DNA of 64,000 nucleotides, taken from Aplectana chamaeleonis. Taxonomy: Eukaryota > Nematoda > Chromadorea > Rhabditida > Cosmocercidae. Position 1 is the stretch's first letter; each line of letters begins with the position of its first letter. Where the stretch lies: NCBI GenBank assembly GCA_029168955.1, contig JAPDOI010000175.1, forward strand, positions 930,001 through 994,000, given 5' to 3'. Both the position numbers and the translations under genes were made by a program. Below are positions 32,401 to 43,300 of the stretch, piece by piece. The notes under the pieces are model-generated. The model was given only the letters and a program-made list of their open reading frames with translations, ran no database searches and was not told the DNA's origin.

Positions 32401-35400
32401 CCATTACCGGGCCTCTGACGAGGAAATGTTGACCCCGGAATCCAGCTGCTCTAATGGAAACGTACATTTTCAGGACCAATATTGAAAGTATAATCGAAAG
32501 TTCCCTTCAGAGCCGCGCAGTTTCTGTGAACGAGGTTATATGCGTGTTCCTCTAGAGGTGACTTTTTTGGTTAATCGAATACGAAGTTTGTGGGTTTTAG
32601 ACAGATTAGATTAAAATGTCCTTTTTGGGGTTTACTTTCTTCGTTTCGTGAAATGATTAGGTATGCTTCGGCAGTTGGGAGTAGGTCTCAGAGTATCGGT
32701 AAACGTACCGCGAATCCGTTTCCAGCGCCTTCAATGACTGCGATGGAAAGAATTTGAGCCGGATGCAAAACAATTTTCTGTGCTCTTAAAAAAATTCGCG
32801 GGAGTTTGTATTTTTTTTGGAGCTTTGAAAACGTCTATAACTTGGTTCGAAGTGAACTCTGGCAGCTCTGGCAGGGTCCGGACACGACGGGTTGGTGGTT
32901 GGATCTAAAATGTCTGTCCCAAAACATAAAATTTGCAATTTTAATGTGGGATCGTGGAAATTTGCTTCCAGTTTCCACCTACAAGAAGGAGAAGGAGTTT
33001 TTAACGATTTTCCTAATACTTAGCTTGCAAACACAAAGTTTTTTCGTAATGTGATTGTGCCATTTTGAGAAAGTCGTGATGGTTTGATTATGTGTCGAAA
33101 TTTAGGGAGAATCTTTAAGTTTTTAAGCAACCGTAACTAGGGACTGTGTTATCTTCCGCGGGGAATAGGAAAACCATGTTTTCGTCGTTGTATGTTTGTG
33201 AGAGTAAATGAATTCTCTAAATGCACCCGGGGACTCTGAAGGAGGGCTTTTTCACTACTTCGTGGAAAGGTAAGGATGCTCATCAGGGAATTTCCTGGAT
33301 TTTCAGGAAAAAAAGTCGGATCAAGCTCTAAACTGTCAACTAGGGGTTATTAAGGGCGCTGGGCTCGATTCTGTTGTCAGCTTGTCGCTAGACTCCGGGT
33401 TACTGTAGTTTACGGTAGGCATAATGCTTTCAACTGGCGTAACCTGCTTTATTAATTCGAAAATCGGTAAATGGTGTTCGACTTCCCAAATAACACCAGA
33501 GAAACTCCGAACCAAATCTAAGACTTTGTCCAAACTACCGTACACTCACGGTTACATACCGTAATCTAAGAAAAATCGATGGAAGGACGACAGATTTGTG
33601 TTAAGCAGTCCAAATAACTTCTGTGGAGAATTTTGGAGCAATTTATTCGTAGCCTCCAGAAAATCGTCAAAAGTCGCGTTTGGCCAGCAAAATTTCCGCG
33701 CTGAGAAGCTTTGGACAAAATCAGCTGAAATCTTTGACAAATCATTAATGGTTAATCTTCTTCTTCTTTGCAGCCACAGAGAGGGGTTCTGTCATAGGTT
33801 CAGAAACTCGGCCACTAGCACTGGGTTCGTCCACAGATCCATTGTCGTCAATGTAGTCGGTCTTTTCGGGCAATTGAACAGGTGCGCAGTAGTATGCCCT
33901 TGACTACCGCAATCAGGACACTCGTCAGGTTTGCTGTTGTCAATCCTATGCAAGTATGACATAAGCATGGGGGAGTGTCCACAGCGTAACGATGCAAGGG
34001 TGCACCTGGCACGCCTGCCAAGTTCCATCTCTGTCTCGGAGACCTTTGGAGGTGCGACTCCCAGTATGGGGTTTATGGCAACTCTGCTCAAGTGTTCGTT
34101 CACGAATCGGGTATGCTCCGCGCGCAAGAGACGGAGGCGTTCTTGTTGTGCTTCAGTCCATCTCTGCACATCTACTTTCGACGGATCATCAGCGAAAGGC
34201 TTTCTGATACATCTCTCTCTCACCGGGTTTAGTACTCTTCGCGAAGGATGATTCGGCTGCTTCACGATGTTAATGTACATTTGTTGCGCCTGGAGTTGGC
34301 AGTGGTCTCTGACTGGCAATATGCGAGCTTCGGCATGTAAGTGCTCTATTGGAGAGCTTTTGGAACAGCCTGTTGCAATTCGCAGAGCACAATTTTGGAC
34401 GCGCTGCAGCTTGGACCAAGATGAGTCCGACACGATGTGCTGCCAGACTGGCGCAGCATACTGCAAGGCGGGTTGCACAATAGCCTTATACGTGGTCAGG
34501 ATCGTTTCTTTATTGCATCCCCAGGACGTTCCACCGAGAGCACGCAGGACGTTGAGTCTTGTTTTCACTGTGGCTTGCTTCTGCTCAGTGTTCTTATGAA
34601 ATTTCAACGAAGGATCCAACACGAGTCCAAGCAGCTTGGGGAATCGGGTGGCCTGCAATTGAGTTTCGTCCCATTTCACCATAGGATGGGCACTGTGCTC
34701 TGCATTATCAGTGGAAAAGACGGTGACGGACGATTTGGAGGCAGAGACTGTGAGCATTTTGCGATCGAAGAAACATTTCAACTCGATCAAGTAGTCATTG
34801 ATCTTACTGGTGGCTACCTTAATGTCGCGATCTCGGCACACAATAGTAATATCATCCGCGTATGCAACGACCTTGATGTCTTGAGGGGGAACGGGCAGAT
34901 CTTCTAGATATAAACTGAAAAGTGCAGGCGATAAAACTCCTCCTTGAGGGACACCAGCGGCGATGGGGATGCTATTGGAAACATGTCCCTGGAATAATGG
35001 TTAATTGTAACCAGCTCCCAAAATAACCTCAGAAATAAATATTGGGGCCTTTCAGAGTGGCGTCGCTGCGAAATTCGCGGCATTGCTCCTCAGAGCGAGT
35101 GAAAAAAAGCGTAGCCTAACGATTGCTGCCGCGTCATATTTCTTTCTCAGCGTCTTATTTCTTCGCTGCCCTTTAAGTTTGATCAGAGCGCAAAAACATA
35201 TTCGTGTGCCACCCCTCGCGTGTTCTGCAATCTCAGACATACTGGAATCGATCAACAAAAACGAGTTATAGGTTTCGAATAATATAACCAGGAGACACTA
35301 CCACCAGTAGAATCACTGAAAAGATTGCATAACTAGCATGGTGTCCACAACAAAAATTAGTAAACGCCATGACGAAATAAATCCTGGATGACCAATTAAA

Positions 35401-36832
35401 TACCATGACAAAATAAATTCTGGATGACAAATCAAGTGACATCAGGAGATAAATCCTGGATAAACAATTAAATACCTTGACGAAATTTATCCTGGATGGC
35501 AGACATCTAGTGAAATAGGCAGAAAAATGATTCTACAGAGAGTTAATGGCCAGATAGTAACGAAGGAACACTAACTAATACGAGATAGTAACGAAGGAAC
35601 ACTGACTAATATGAAGAAACTACAGCGACAAATACCGACAGCGACAAAAATGGTCGAGACCATTTGCCTCGCAAAACGTCGCAGAACTTCGCTCCCAGCT
35701 CGCGCTTTCGCTCCCACTCTGAAAGCGCGACATTCGCTCCTGTCGCGCGGCACGGTTCGCGCTGCGTAGCACCCCCCATCTCTCACCACGTCGCCGCGAC
35801 AGTGAATTTTTCAGCGACGCCACTCTGAAAGGCCCTATTGGAGCTAAATCTGTACAATTTTTCTCAACATCCTAAAAATTGTCATTGTGGTAGCACTTTT
35901 CTCTCCGCAAGGCTATGAAATTCCCATTTTTGGAAATCTGTAAAACGCTGAGGCATGTAGGAAATTTGGAACACGGATCATTGACACACAGGACTATGCC
36001 TACATCACCCGGCCATAACTGGCTGGTTGGGGCAGAAAGGCAGAAATCGCAATTCTACAAACACTGAAAAAAATCATTAATCGGGCTGTCGAAATTTTTC
36101 GCATATGCTATCATCAGGCTCTTTAAATGCTCAATTGCACTATCATTCTCAGAAGTTTTGGCGATTCGCCTAAAAGTTGATAGAGGCACTGCGAGATGCT
36201 CTGTACTGAAGATTTTCACTAAATTTCAGCGCATAATTCGACAACCGCCATACTTTTTCGGAGTGGAAAGAAATATTCAGATTAACAATTAAGAGACCGC
36301 GCTCCACGGCCACTCATCATATCTGATCGCCGCGCTCTGCGGCCAATCAATATAATGAGTTTTCAAACTGATTTTTGTTGAAAACGACTATGTCAAAAGG
36401 AGCTACATGGCCCTTGATATCTGCATACCAGCCATGTAAGTTGTTTTTAGTATGGTTATTGAAGCAATAATCGAAATGAATAAGTGTTCTTGAAGTAAAA
36501 CAAAAATCGCGCTCATGGCTTGGGTGCGCAATGTGGACAGGTGGTCTATTAAGTGTTAACAAAATTTCGCACCTTTAAGCGGTATATAATCCAAAAAACC
36601 AACGCTGACAATTTCGGAAATTCAAAAAGTTTGGACGGCGGGTAACTTTTAGTTCAATAGAATAGAATGGATCCGGTTTTAAAATCTACGTGTCCGGACC
36701 TGATGTATAGGCACATTAGGTGGTGACTTTAAATAATATTGCCTTCAGGTCTGCAAGGGCTGCACTGAGAAATCTGAATTCGTCAAGAAGATTGAGGAGC
36801 TCAAGCCCAAGTACGTCAAGGAGGAGCTGTAA
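26469..36832 (+). CDS. manf-1: MANF/ARMET: ER-resident neurotrophic/stress factor, 5 exons
   Basis: Exons joined by eye: 26469-26538, 26602-26726, 31958-32102, 32159-32241, 36749-36832, all with GT..AG introns, giving 168 aa. Residues 1-17 are a signal peptide ([17 protein letters not shown]). The saposin-like N-terminal domain follows with CEVC (22-25), KHC (55), CFYIG (66-70), EKVC (97) and AQICELKY (106-113). The SAP-like C-terminal domain has [15 protein letters not shown] and the redox-like CKGC (143-146). All eight family cysteines are present. The protein ends KEEL, an ER-retention-type signal. MANF is induced by ER stress and protects cells in known animals. Intron 2 (5.2 kb) holds LINE A2 and MITEs R2/R3; intron 4 (4.5 kb) holds LINE A4 and element Q. 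No single-frame ORF spans it. Confidence 0.95.
27279..30750 (+). mobile_element. Family A LINE copy A2 in MANF intron 2, with 11-bp duplication
   Basis: The element is 27290-30739, in the sense direction of the MANF gene. ACAAGAGTCAT is duplicated exactly at 27279-27289 and 30740-30750. It has a complete 5' end (GCTGCCGAGATGTCG) and a 3' AAAGAAGAAGAAG tail. Confidence 0.95.
27329..30705 (+). pseudogene. A2 polyprotein: 2A-like, PHD, AP endonuclease, RT, knuckle
   Basis: Full domain set. The 2A-like [13 protein letters not shown] ends at 27468. A C4HC3 finger ([20 protein letters not shown]) spans about 27480-27620. The endonuclease has [24 protein letters not shown] and SDHVPV (27670-28320). 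The RT has [20 protein letters not shown] and [10 protein letters not shown] (29360-29660), and the C-terminal knuckle is [17 protein letters not shown] (30574-30625). Single-base changes break the frame near 28848, 28910, 29163 and 29452, so it is inactive although otherwise full length. No ATG exists in the 2A/endonuclease frame from the element 5' end to HPDVIMVQ in the endonuclease, about 150 codons. Confidence 0.9.
30921..31294 (+). mobile_element. hAT-like MITE R2 (MANF intron 2)
   Basis: Starts CAGAGTCAAACGGGGTTGCG and ends CGCGCTTGATCCTG; internal sequence is collinear with R1. Target duplication not clear. Confidence 0.8.
31326..31710 (-). mobile_element. hAT-like MITE R3 (MANF intron 2)
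   Basis: The element is 31334-31702, opposite in direction to R2 and 39 bp after it. Ends CAGGGTCAAGCGGGGCGTTG and ACCCCGCTTGACTCTG. Flanks CTGCTATA (31326-31333) and CTGCTATC (31703-31710) match at 7 of 8 bases. Confidence 0.85.
32242..33335 (+). other. MANF intron 4, first part
   Basis: No mobile element or gene recognised; short poly-T runs only. Confidence 0.4.
33336..33740 (-). repeat. Dispersed repeat Y, copy Y1
   Basis: Its reverse complement matches 49190-49510 along its length: GGCCAAACGCGACTTTTGACGA, then AGATTACGGTATGT, then GTGTTATTTGGGA, then GCATTATGCCTACCGTAA. The two are strongly diverged, so it is old. A third partial copy may lie at 50560-50660. Confidence 0.6.
33746..35005 (-). 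mobile_element. Family A LINE copy A4, 5'-truncated, 11-bp duplication
   Basis: The element is 33757-34994. TAATGGTTAAT is duplicated exactly at 33746-33756 and 34995-35005. The 3' end has a GAA tail; the 5' end is cut within the RT ([16 protein letters not shown]). It lies antisense in MANF intron 4. Confidence 0.95.
33792..34993 (-). pseudogene. A4 RT C-terminal part, open frame, truncated
   Basis: One uninterrupted frame of about 400 codons runs from the truncation point to the natural stop. It includes [42 protein letters not shown], and the C-terminal [17 protein letters not shown] zinc-knuckle-like motif, ending AEFLNL. It lacks the endonuclease and the front of the RT, so it cannot be active, but the absence of frame changes suggests a fairly recent insertion. 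Confidence 0.9.
35040..35840. mobile_element. Element Q with 24-bp inverted ends
   Basis: The element is 35045-35835. GGGCCTTTCAGAGTGGCGTC at the left end is the reverse complement of GACGCCACTCTGAAAGGCCC at the right end. TATTG flanks both ends (35040-35044, 35836-35840). The interior contains a degenerate tandem array of about 38-bp units (ATGACGAAATAAATCCTGGA) at 35365-35510 and a 31-bp duplication at 35553-35614. No transposase frame. Confidence 0.75.
35841..36748 (+). other. MANF intron 4, last part
   Basis: No gene or clear mobile element. The intron ends TTGCCTTCAG before exon 5. Confidence 0.5.
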
Positions 36833-37160
36833 ATGATATGACTGTGCCTTAGTCCGTAATTGTTCTGTGATCTAGAGCAGTTTCCACACTACCATGGTTA
36901 CGTGTACCTCGGTTCTCGGCGTCCTTAACCCTTGATAAGGTCGTGTTTTGAGCGGGGTTTGTCGTACACTTCCAAACCTCATACCTAATATCCTTTTAGA
37001 TCTAGATGATGGGTATGTTCTTTTGTCGTCAGGGGTAATTTATTCGTTTCCTATTGTTTTTCTCCGAATTCCTGTTATAAATACTATTGTATTGTTGTTG
37101 TTAGGTGTTCCCTATTAAGCAGTCTGGTCACTGTTTGGTTATGAATCATCAGTGAGGATG

Positions 37161-37166
37161 AATAAA
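37161..37166 (+). terminator. manf-1: Probable MANF polyadenylation signal
   Basis: AATAAA lies 329 bp after the stop codon and is the first canonical signal downstream. The 3' UTR would be about 36833-37180. Confidence 0.55.
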
Positions 37167-37720
37167 TGATTTCCTGAAGGTATCTGTGGTTGTCGTAGGA
37201 TCTGGTTCGAAGCCGTTTTATTTGTTTTTTTTTGTGTAGGCAGGTTTGCGCTGTTTTAGAGTTCCAGGCAAAGCGAGGCAGAGTAGGGCATTCGAGGGTG
37301 GCGAAAATAAAAGTTGCGTGAAGTTAGGTGTGGTGTGCAGTTAGGTTGCTAGGATATTTGACGCCTATGAAAACTCGGCTTACCATTCTCAATTGATTTC
37401 TGCGCTGAATGTTTGCTGATAAGTTTATGTAGATGTGGCTTGGACCAAAAAATAGACAATAACTAAGATAGGATTAATCGTGTAGGTTGGGTCAACCTTG
37501 TTGGGGATCAGATCACTGGTCCTTCGACCTAGCAATGGGGTGATGCGGATTAGGAATATTGATAGATTTGAACATAGGAAGGGCAACGACTGGTTACCGT
37601 TGTACTCCATGACCAGTCTGCTCGCCGGTGGAGGATGTGCCGCGGTTTGTGTCAATAATTTTGTTATTCACTCACATGATGACCGATAAGGTTTTCTTGA
37701 TAATTGCTGGTCCTTCATCC

Positions 37721-38024
37721 CCACTATGCAGGGTTGAACAGTGTTGCGACTCGGCGCAGCAGGTGTCGCAAAAATATTGGAAAATTTTTGAAAAAAATAA
37801 ATGGTGGGTTCGTAAAATTCTTGAGGAAAAAAGTTTTCTCCGAGCCACTTGGTAAGTAAAACGGGGTACCATTAGTCGCTCTGGGTTATTCAGTTTGCTG
37901 AATACAATTTTGATATCTATTTGCCGAGGGGGGTCGTAGAGTGTTGTCAAATTTCGGTTTACATGAGGAGGGTCGTAGCTCCGCCTAAAATTGGCGCAAC
38001 AGCCTGCTCAACCCTGTCACTATG
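37721..38024. mobile_element. hAT-like MITE S2 with 8-bp duplication
   Basis: The element is 37729-38016. Ends CAGGGTTGAACAG and CTGCTCAACCCTG. Flanks CCACTATG and TCACTATG match at 7 of 8 bases. Same family as S1. Confidence 0.85.
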
Positions 38025-38270
38025 TGATTTTCTAAACCAGACTGGTTTCGCTGACACCGCATTTCGAAATCTGTCGATTTCTGCACCTAGCGCGAGTATT
38101 CAGGATTTAAGGGCTCATTCATTCCCTTTTCAAAATTTACTGCACCCTAACCTATTTGGTGAGATTGGGGAAATTTTTTCTATGGAAAGTTATTGGAAAA
38201 CCTGATAGGAATCGAAGCATAAGTTATGAGAAACCCGAAAAAATTTGCCAGGAGCAACTCAAAATAGGGG

Positions 38271-38410
38271 GTACAGGTGGAGATGGGACTACGGGACGGG
38301 GTTATTTCCTCTGTCAGCCAATCGGCAACGTCTTTGGGGGTGGAGAAACCCTTGCCGATTGGCCGATGGAGGGCGAAAGCCCGCCCCGTACTCCGATCTC
38401 CCCCTGTACC
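38271..38410. repeat. 140-bp imperfect palindrome
   Basis: GGTACAGGTGGAGATGGGAC at the left pairs with GTACTCCGATCTCCCCCTGTACC at the right. An inner pair CCAATCGGCAA / TTGCCGATTGG forms the centre. Probably a foldback MITE. Confidence 0.6.
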
Positions 38411-38566
38411 GTAGCCCTGTTGAAGGCACAGTTTAAGCTCTTGGCGAAAAATTTGACACGGTTCAGTCGCTGTATGTAGCAACCCCGCCAGACCGGAACC
38501 TCAATTCTTGAAAATAAGGCAGAAAAATTGAGCACCGTTCACCCCGCCCACCTCCAGTTTTTGGAG

Positions 38567-38916
38567 ATTTCGCAATGGATGGGGGGGGGGATCGCAAAAA
38601 TTTTAGTTTGCAAATGAAAGGTATATGGGGGATAGCGAAAATGTCGAACCATGAATGAAAATTTGGTGAAGATCTTCAAAAAATTCTCGATATTTTTGGT
38701 CACTAAAGGAAAGAATTGTAGCATTTCTCGGATTTTAGACGCTTGGGCCCGACACTGGACGATTTTCGGCGTCTGACAGTTCTAGTAATTAAATATAAAA
38801 TGCCCAGAAATCGCGCCTTGGGGGGATCGCAAAAAAAATTGGTTTTGGAAAGATATTTCGATGGTGGGAGGGTGGCTCCGATTTTGAAAAAATACGCAAC
38901 GCGCCGCATGACCCTG
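38567..38916 (+). mobile_element. hAT-like MITE R4 (left end decayed)
   Basis: Collinear with R1 from GATTTCGCAATGG to the right end ACGCAACGCGCCGCATGACCCTG. The left terminus is not recognisable. Confidence 0.75.
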
Positions 38917-38942
38917 CCTGAGAACGAGTTTTTTTTTCGTTT

Positions 38943-39334
38943 CCGGAAATCAGGGTCAAGCGGGGCGTTGCGTAATTTTTTTGAAATCGGAGCCACCCTC
39001 CCATCATCAAAATTTTTTTCCAAAATCAAAACTTTTTGCGATCCCTCCCGCGAGGCGCGATTTCTAGGCATTTTATATTTAATTAGTAGAACTGTCAGAC
39101 GCCGAAAATTCGTTCAGTGTTGGGCCCAAGCGTCTAAAACCTGAGCAATGCTACGATCTTTCCCTTGGGTGACTTAAAATATCGAGAATTTCTGGGTTTT
39201 CTTCACCGAAATTTCATTTTCAATCCGAAATTTTTGCGACCCCTCTATCCTTCATTTTTAGGCCAAAGTTTCTGCGACCCCCAACCCACCCCCTCGTGGC
39301 GAAACTTATCAACCCCGCTAACCCTCCCGGAAAT
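38943..39334 (-). mobile_element. hAT-like MITE R5 with exact 8-bp duplication
   Basis: The element is 38951-39326, opposite to R4 and 34 bp after it. It begins CAGGGTCAAGCGGGGCGTTG. CCGGAAAT flanks both ends exactly (38943-38950, 39327-39334). Confidence 0.9.
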
Positions 39335-39351
39335 CTGCCCGCATCCCAGTA

Positions 39352-39520
39352 ACCTATAGCCTAGCACCCTCATGTTGAGCCGGTCGAATTAAGACCTATC
39401 GGTCTTATCATGTAAAAAATCTCCTCATCACTTATATTTTGCCATGACCGATAGCTCCGCTGCTTGCTCCGCCCGTACTCATCCGAGCAGGCTAGGCTTT
39501 ATGTATATTCATTATTGCCT
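39352..39520. repeat. Dispersed repeat P, copy P2
   Basis: TTGAGCCGGTCGAATTAAGACC, CTTATCATGT and TTTTGCCATGACCGATAGC match P1 at 17860-17960. Confidence 0.55.
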
Positions 39521-39979
39521 AGGGGAAAATGCTTTTTTTGGCTCACACTGGTGTGCATTCATAGTAAAAAGGTCTTTTGAGAATTGGTGCCTCTTAATTA
39601 GAAGCCGCTAGCTTCAATCAGACAATAAAATGAGACGTTGGATGATTGCGATTCCTCTATTCTCCTCTTTCGTTTGGACGGCGTCTAAGGATGAGCAAAA
39701 AAGACTTCACTCGAAAACAGAAGTTGTGAAAGGATTTCCACCCGAAATCTAAGCGGATACGCCAAAGTGGGCCGATAGGCAGAGAGTGGAAGAGGAAGAA
39801 ATTATGAAAAAAGGTCCCTCACTTTTTTGAATATTTTCCGTTAAGACTCGGATAAAAGAGAACGGGTGGGCGAAAACGACGTGAAGACGGAAACAAAAAA
39901 AAAGATTCTTTTCACCTCATTTTTCTAGGATAGTAAACGGCCATTGGGACACTCGGCCCTTTGATACGCATAATAAACA

Positions 39980-40216
39980 ACATTTTTTGGATTGCGGTAA
40001 GACTTCGCGTACGCAAATACGTAGCTTGTTACCAGGGAAAGTGTTTCAGGATATGCATAACAGCTCGGAGGGCAGTAAGTCATGTTTTTGGATTACGATG
40101 AGCTGTGCTACGTATTTGCGTACGCGACGTCTTACCGTAATCCAAAAATGTCAGACGCAGAGGGGGCGCTGCTTCTTTGGACCTTTCGCTTGCCGTCTCG
40201 TTTGGAACAGGGTATA
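39980..40216. repeat. Inverted-repeat element V, copy V2 (uninterrupted side)
   Basis: TTTTTTGGATTGCGGTAAGAC..GCGTACGCAAATACGTAGC on the left is inverted at about 40085-40147, followed by TGTCAGACGCAGAGGG and CTTCTTTGGACCTTTCGCTT. This is the order broken by LINE B1 in V1. Confidence 0.65.
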
Positions 40217-40358
40217 ACTGAATTTTTCGCAGGGAACGTCGAGTTTCCTCATGTTTTCATCTGTGAACTACTCGCTTGGGATTTAGCCTTAACTCAGTTA
40301 ACTTGGATAAAATAAGCCCACTTTTAAGGCTTAGTGCATAGAAGAGAAAGAGCAGATA

Positions 40359-43300
40359 ATGGCTGGAGCTCTGCCGCGACGTATTATCAAAGAAACCCAG
40401 AGGCTGATGGCAGATCCTGTTCCCGGAATATCTGCCAGTCCTGATGACAATAATGCCAGGTAGGTCGGATCCATGAGGGATTAGCTTGTAGGTAGTCTCA
40501 TTCCAGAGTGAGTTATTTCAGGTATTTCCATGTTATGATAGCTGGTCCTCAAGATTCTCCATTTGCTGGTGGTGTGTTCAAATTGGAGCTGTTTCTGCCG
40601 GAGGAGTACCCGATGGCTGCGCCTAAGGTAAGATTCAGCTGCTGAGGTGTGGCTATAAGTGGTTGATGGCGAAGTTATCGGACTGTGGCAGCACAGGCCA
40701 TACTAAGTCGAGATTTCAGGTCCGATTCATGACAAAGATCTACCATCCCAATATTGATAAGCTTGGAAGAATTTGTCTGGATATTTTGAAAGGTGCGTCG
40801 CTGGTACTTATAAAACAGTATTCTGGAAAGATGAGAATATGCGGCCCGGGATCAAACAATCCCTGACCTGTGATCGGGAAGTTGTCGAGCTCCGTCACCC
40901 TGAGAATGCTGCTTTTCTCAGTCTGACCTCTAAACATACGCGTTCTAGATTTTCGATTCTCAGTCCCATTTTTTTCGAGAAGCCTCTGGGATTTTGGAAA
41001 TTATTCATATATTTGATTGTTATTTCAGATAAATGGTCGCCTGCGCTGCAGATTCGCACGGTGTTGTTGTCAATTCAGGCTCTTCTGTCTGCACCAAATC
41101 CTGAGGTATATGATCCTTGTAATCTTCCACTCAGAGTCAAGCGAGGATGCGAAATTTTGCAACGGAAAGCGGGGGGGGGGTTCGCAAAAATTTTGGCTCG
41201 AAAATGAAGGTTACGAGGATCGCTAAAATTTCGTACATAAAACGGAAATTTGGTGAAGATAACCCAAAAATTCTTCTAAATTTTGGTCATCAAAGGGAAG
41301 GATCGTAGCATTGCCAGATTTTAAACGCCTGAGTCCGACTAATGAACGATTTTCCGGCATCTGACACTTTAAAGGCAGTGTTCACGATAAAAATCGTTTG
41401 TCTTTTTCCCGCCTATCTTGAAGACGGTCCCATGCTGATTTCAAAGATGTCTCTGGAATCTTACAAGACCTTCTGGGAACACTACGTTCCGAATAGTCCC
41501 TCAAATGTAGAGCTGAGGAAACATGGTGGACGAGTTGTCCGAGGCTTGTAACTTTCGTCTTTTGCAGCCGATGTGTGCGAGCCGACCTGAGTAAAGAGAG
41601 AAACTGAGAATGAAGGGAAGAACGGGGCTCTCGATCAGGAACCATCGCTCATCTCGTGATCTCGACTTTTCATTTGTCCACGTCGGGGGGCGGGCCTTGC
41701 GCTTATGTGGTCTGCTTTGCGCTCAAAGTGGCAACTTCGGGCTCTTTTGGAGCTCTTCCTGGCTCGATTTCATGCGATCTATGGACGTTAACGTTACATT
41801 GTGCCTCTCCACTACCTATTCCTAGTGGGAACTGGAACACATTTTCCTCGTGAACACTGCCTTTAAGTAATCGAATATAAACTTCCCGGAAATCGCGGCT
41901 CGGGGGATCGCAAAAATTTCGAATTTTGGAAGAAAATTTTGATGGTGGGGAGGGGGGTCGCTGCGATTTTGAAAAATTGCGCAACGCCCCGCTTGGCCCT
42001 GACAGGGTCAGGCGGGGCGGTGCGTGATCTCTTGAAATCAGAGTGATTCCCCACCATCATTTTTTTCAAAGTCCAATTTTTTTGCGATCCCCCCCCCAAG
42101 GCGCGATTTCTGGGCAGCTTATATTTGATTACTAAAACTGTCAAACGTCGAAAATTCGTTCAGTAGTCGTGCTCAAGCGTCTAAAAGCTGAGCAACGCTT
42201 CTTCTTCTTCTTCTGCAGCCACAGAGAGGGTTCTGTCATAGACTGAGGAACTGAGCCACAAGCGTCGGATTCGTCCACAGATCTACTGTTGTTAACGATG
42301 TCGGTCTCATCGGGCAGTTGAAAAGGTGCGCAGTAGTATGCCCTTTATTACCACAATCCGGGCACTCGTCAGGTCTGCTGCTATCGATCTTATGTAAATA
42401 AGACATAAGCATGGGGGAGTGCCCGCAGCGCAACGAGGCAAGGGTGCACCTGGCACGCCTACCGAGTTCCATCTCGGTTTCGCTGACCTCAGGCGGCACG
42501 ACTCCGAGAATGGAGTTTACGGCGGTCTTGCATAAGTGATCCTTGACGAATTGGGTATGCTCAGCACGTAAGAGACGGAGGCGTTCTTGTTGTGCGTTAG
42601 TCCATCTCTGTATATTGATTTTCGTGGGAGCATCAGCAAACGGCTTTCTTATACCTCTCTCTCATGGGGTCTAATACTCTTCGCGACGGATGATTTGGCT
42701 GCTTCAGAATGTTTATGTACAGCTGTTGTGCGTGGAGTTGGCAGTGGTCCTTAACTGGCAGGATGCGAGCTTCGGCATGTAGGTGCTCTATTGGAGAGCT
42801 TTTAGAACAGCCTGTTGCGACTCGCAATGCTCCATTTTGGATGCGCTGCAGCTTGGACCAGGATGTGTCCGACACGATATGCTGCCAGACTGGTGCAGCA
42901 TACTCCAGGGCGGGCTGTACGATGGCCTTGTACGTGGTCAGGATCGTTTCTTTACTGCATCCCCAGGACGTTCCGCCGAGAGCACGTAGGACGTTAAGTC
43001 TTGTTTTCACTGCAGCTTGCTTCTGCTCAGTGTTCTTATGAAACCTCAGCGAAGGGTCCAACACGAGTCCGAGCAGCTTAGGGAATCGGGCGGCCGGCAG
43101 GCGAGTTTCGTCCCATTTCACCATGGGATGAGCACTGTGCTCCGCAGGAACAGTGGAAAAGACTGTGACGGATGATTTAGCGGCAGAGACCGTAAGCATC
43201 TTGCCATCGAGAAAACATTTCAACTCGATCAAGTAGTCATTGATCTTACTGGCAGCTACACTTATGTCGCGATCCCGGCATAGTATAGTAATATCATCCG

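Noticed and set aside
35365..35510. Possible CRISPR-like array
   Set aside because: Units of about 38 bp are directly adjacent and degenerate without unique spacers; it is a minisatellite inside element Q of a eukaryotic genome.
38541..39330. G-run-rich open frames on both strands
   Set aside because: Belong to MITE R4/R5; frames are chance.
42003..42010. 8-bp target duplication for R6, R7 or the R6/R7 pair
   Set aside because: Flanks CTTCCACT, CCCTGA and TCCGAACC do not match convincingly.
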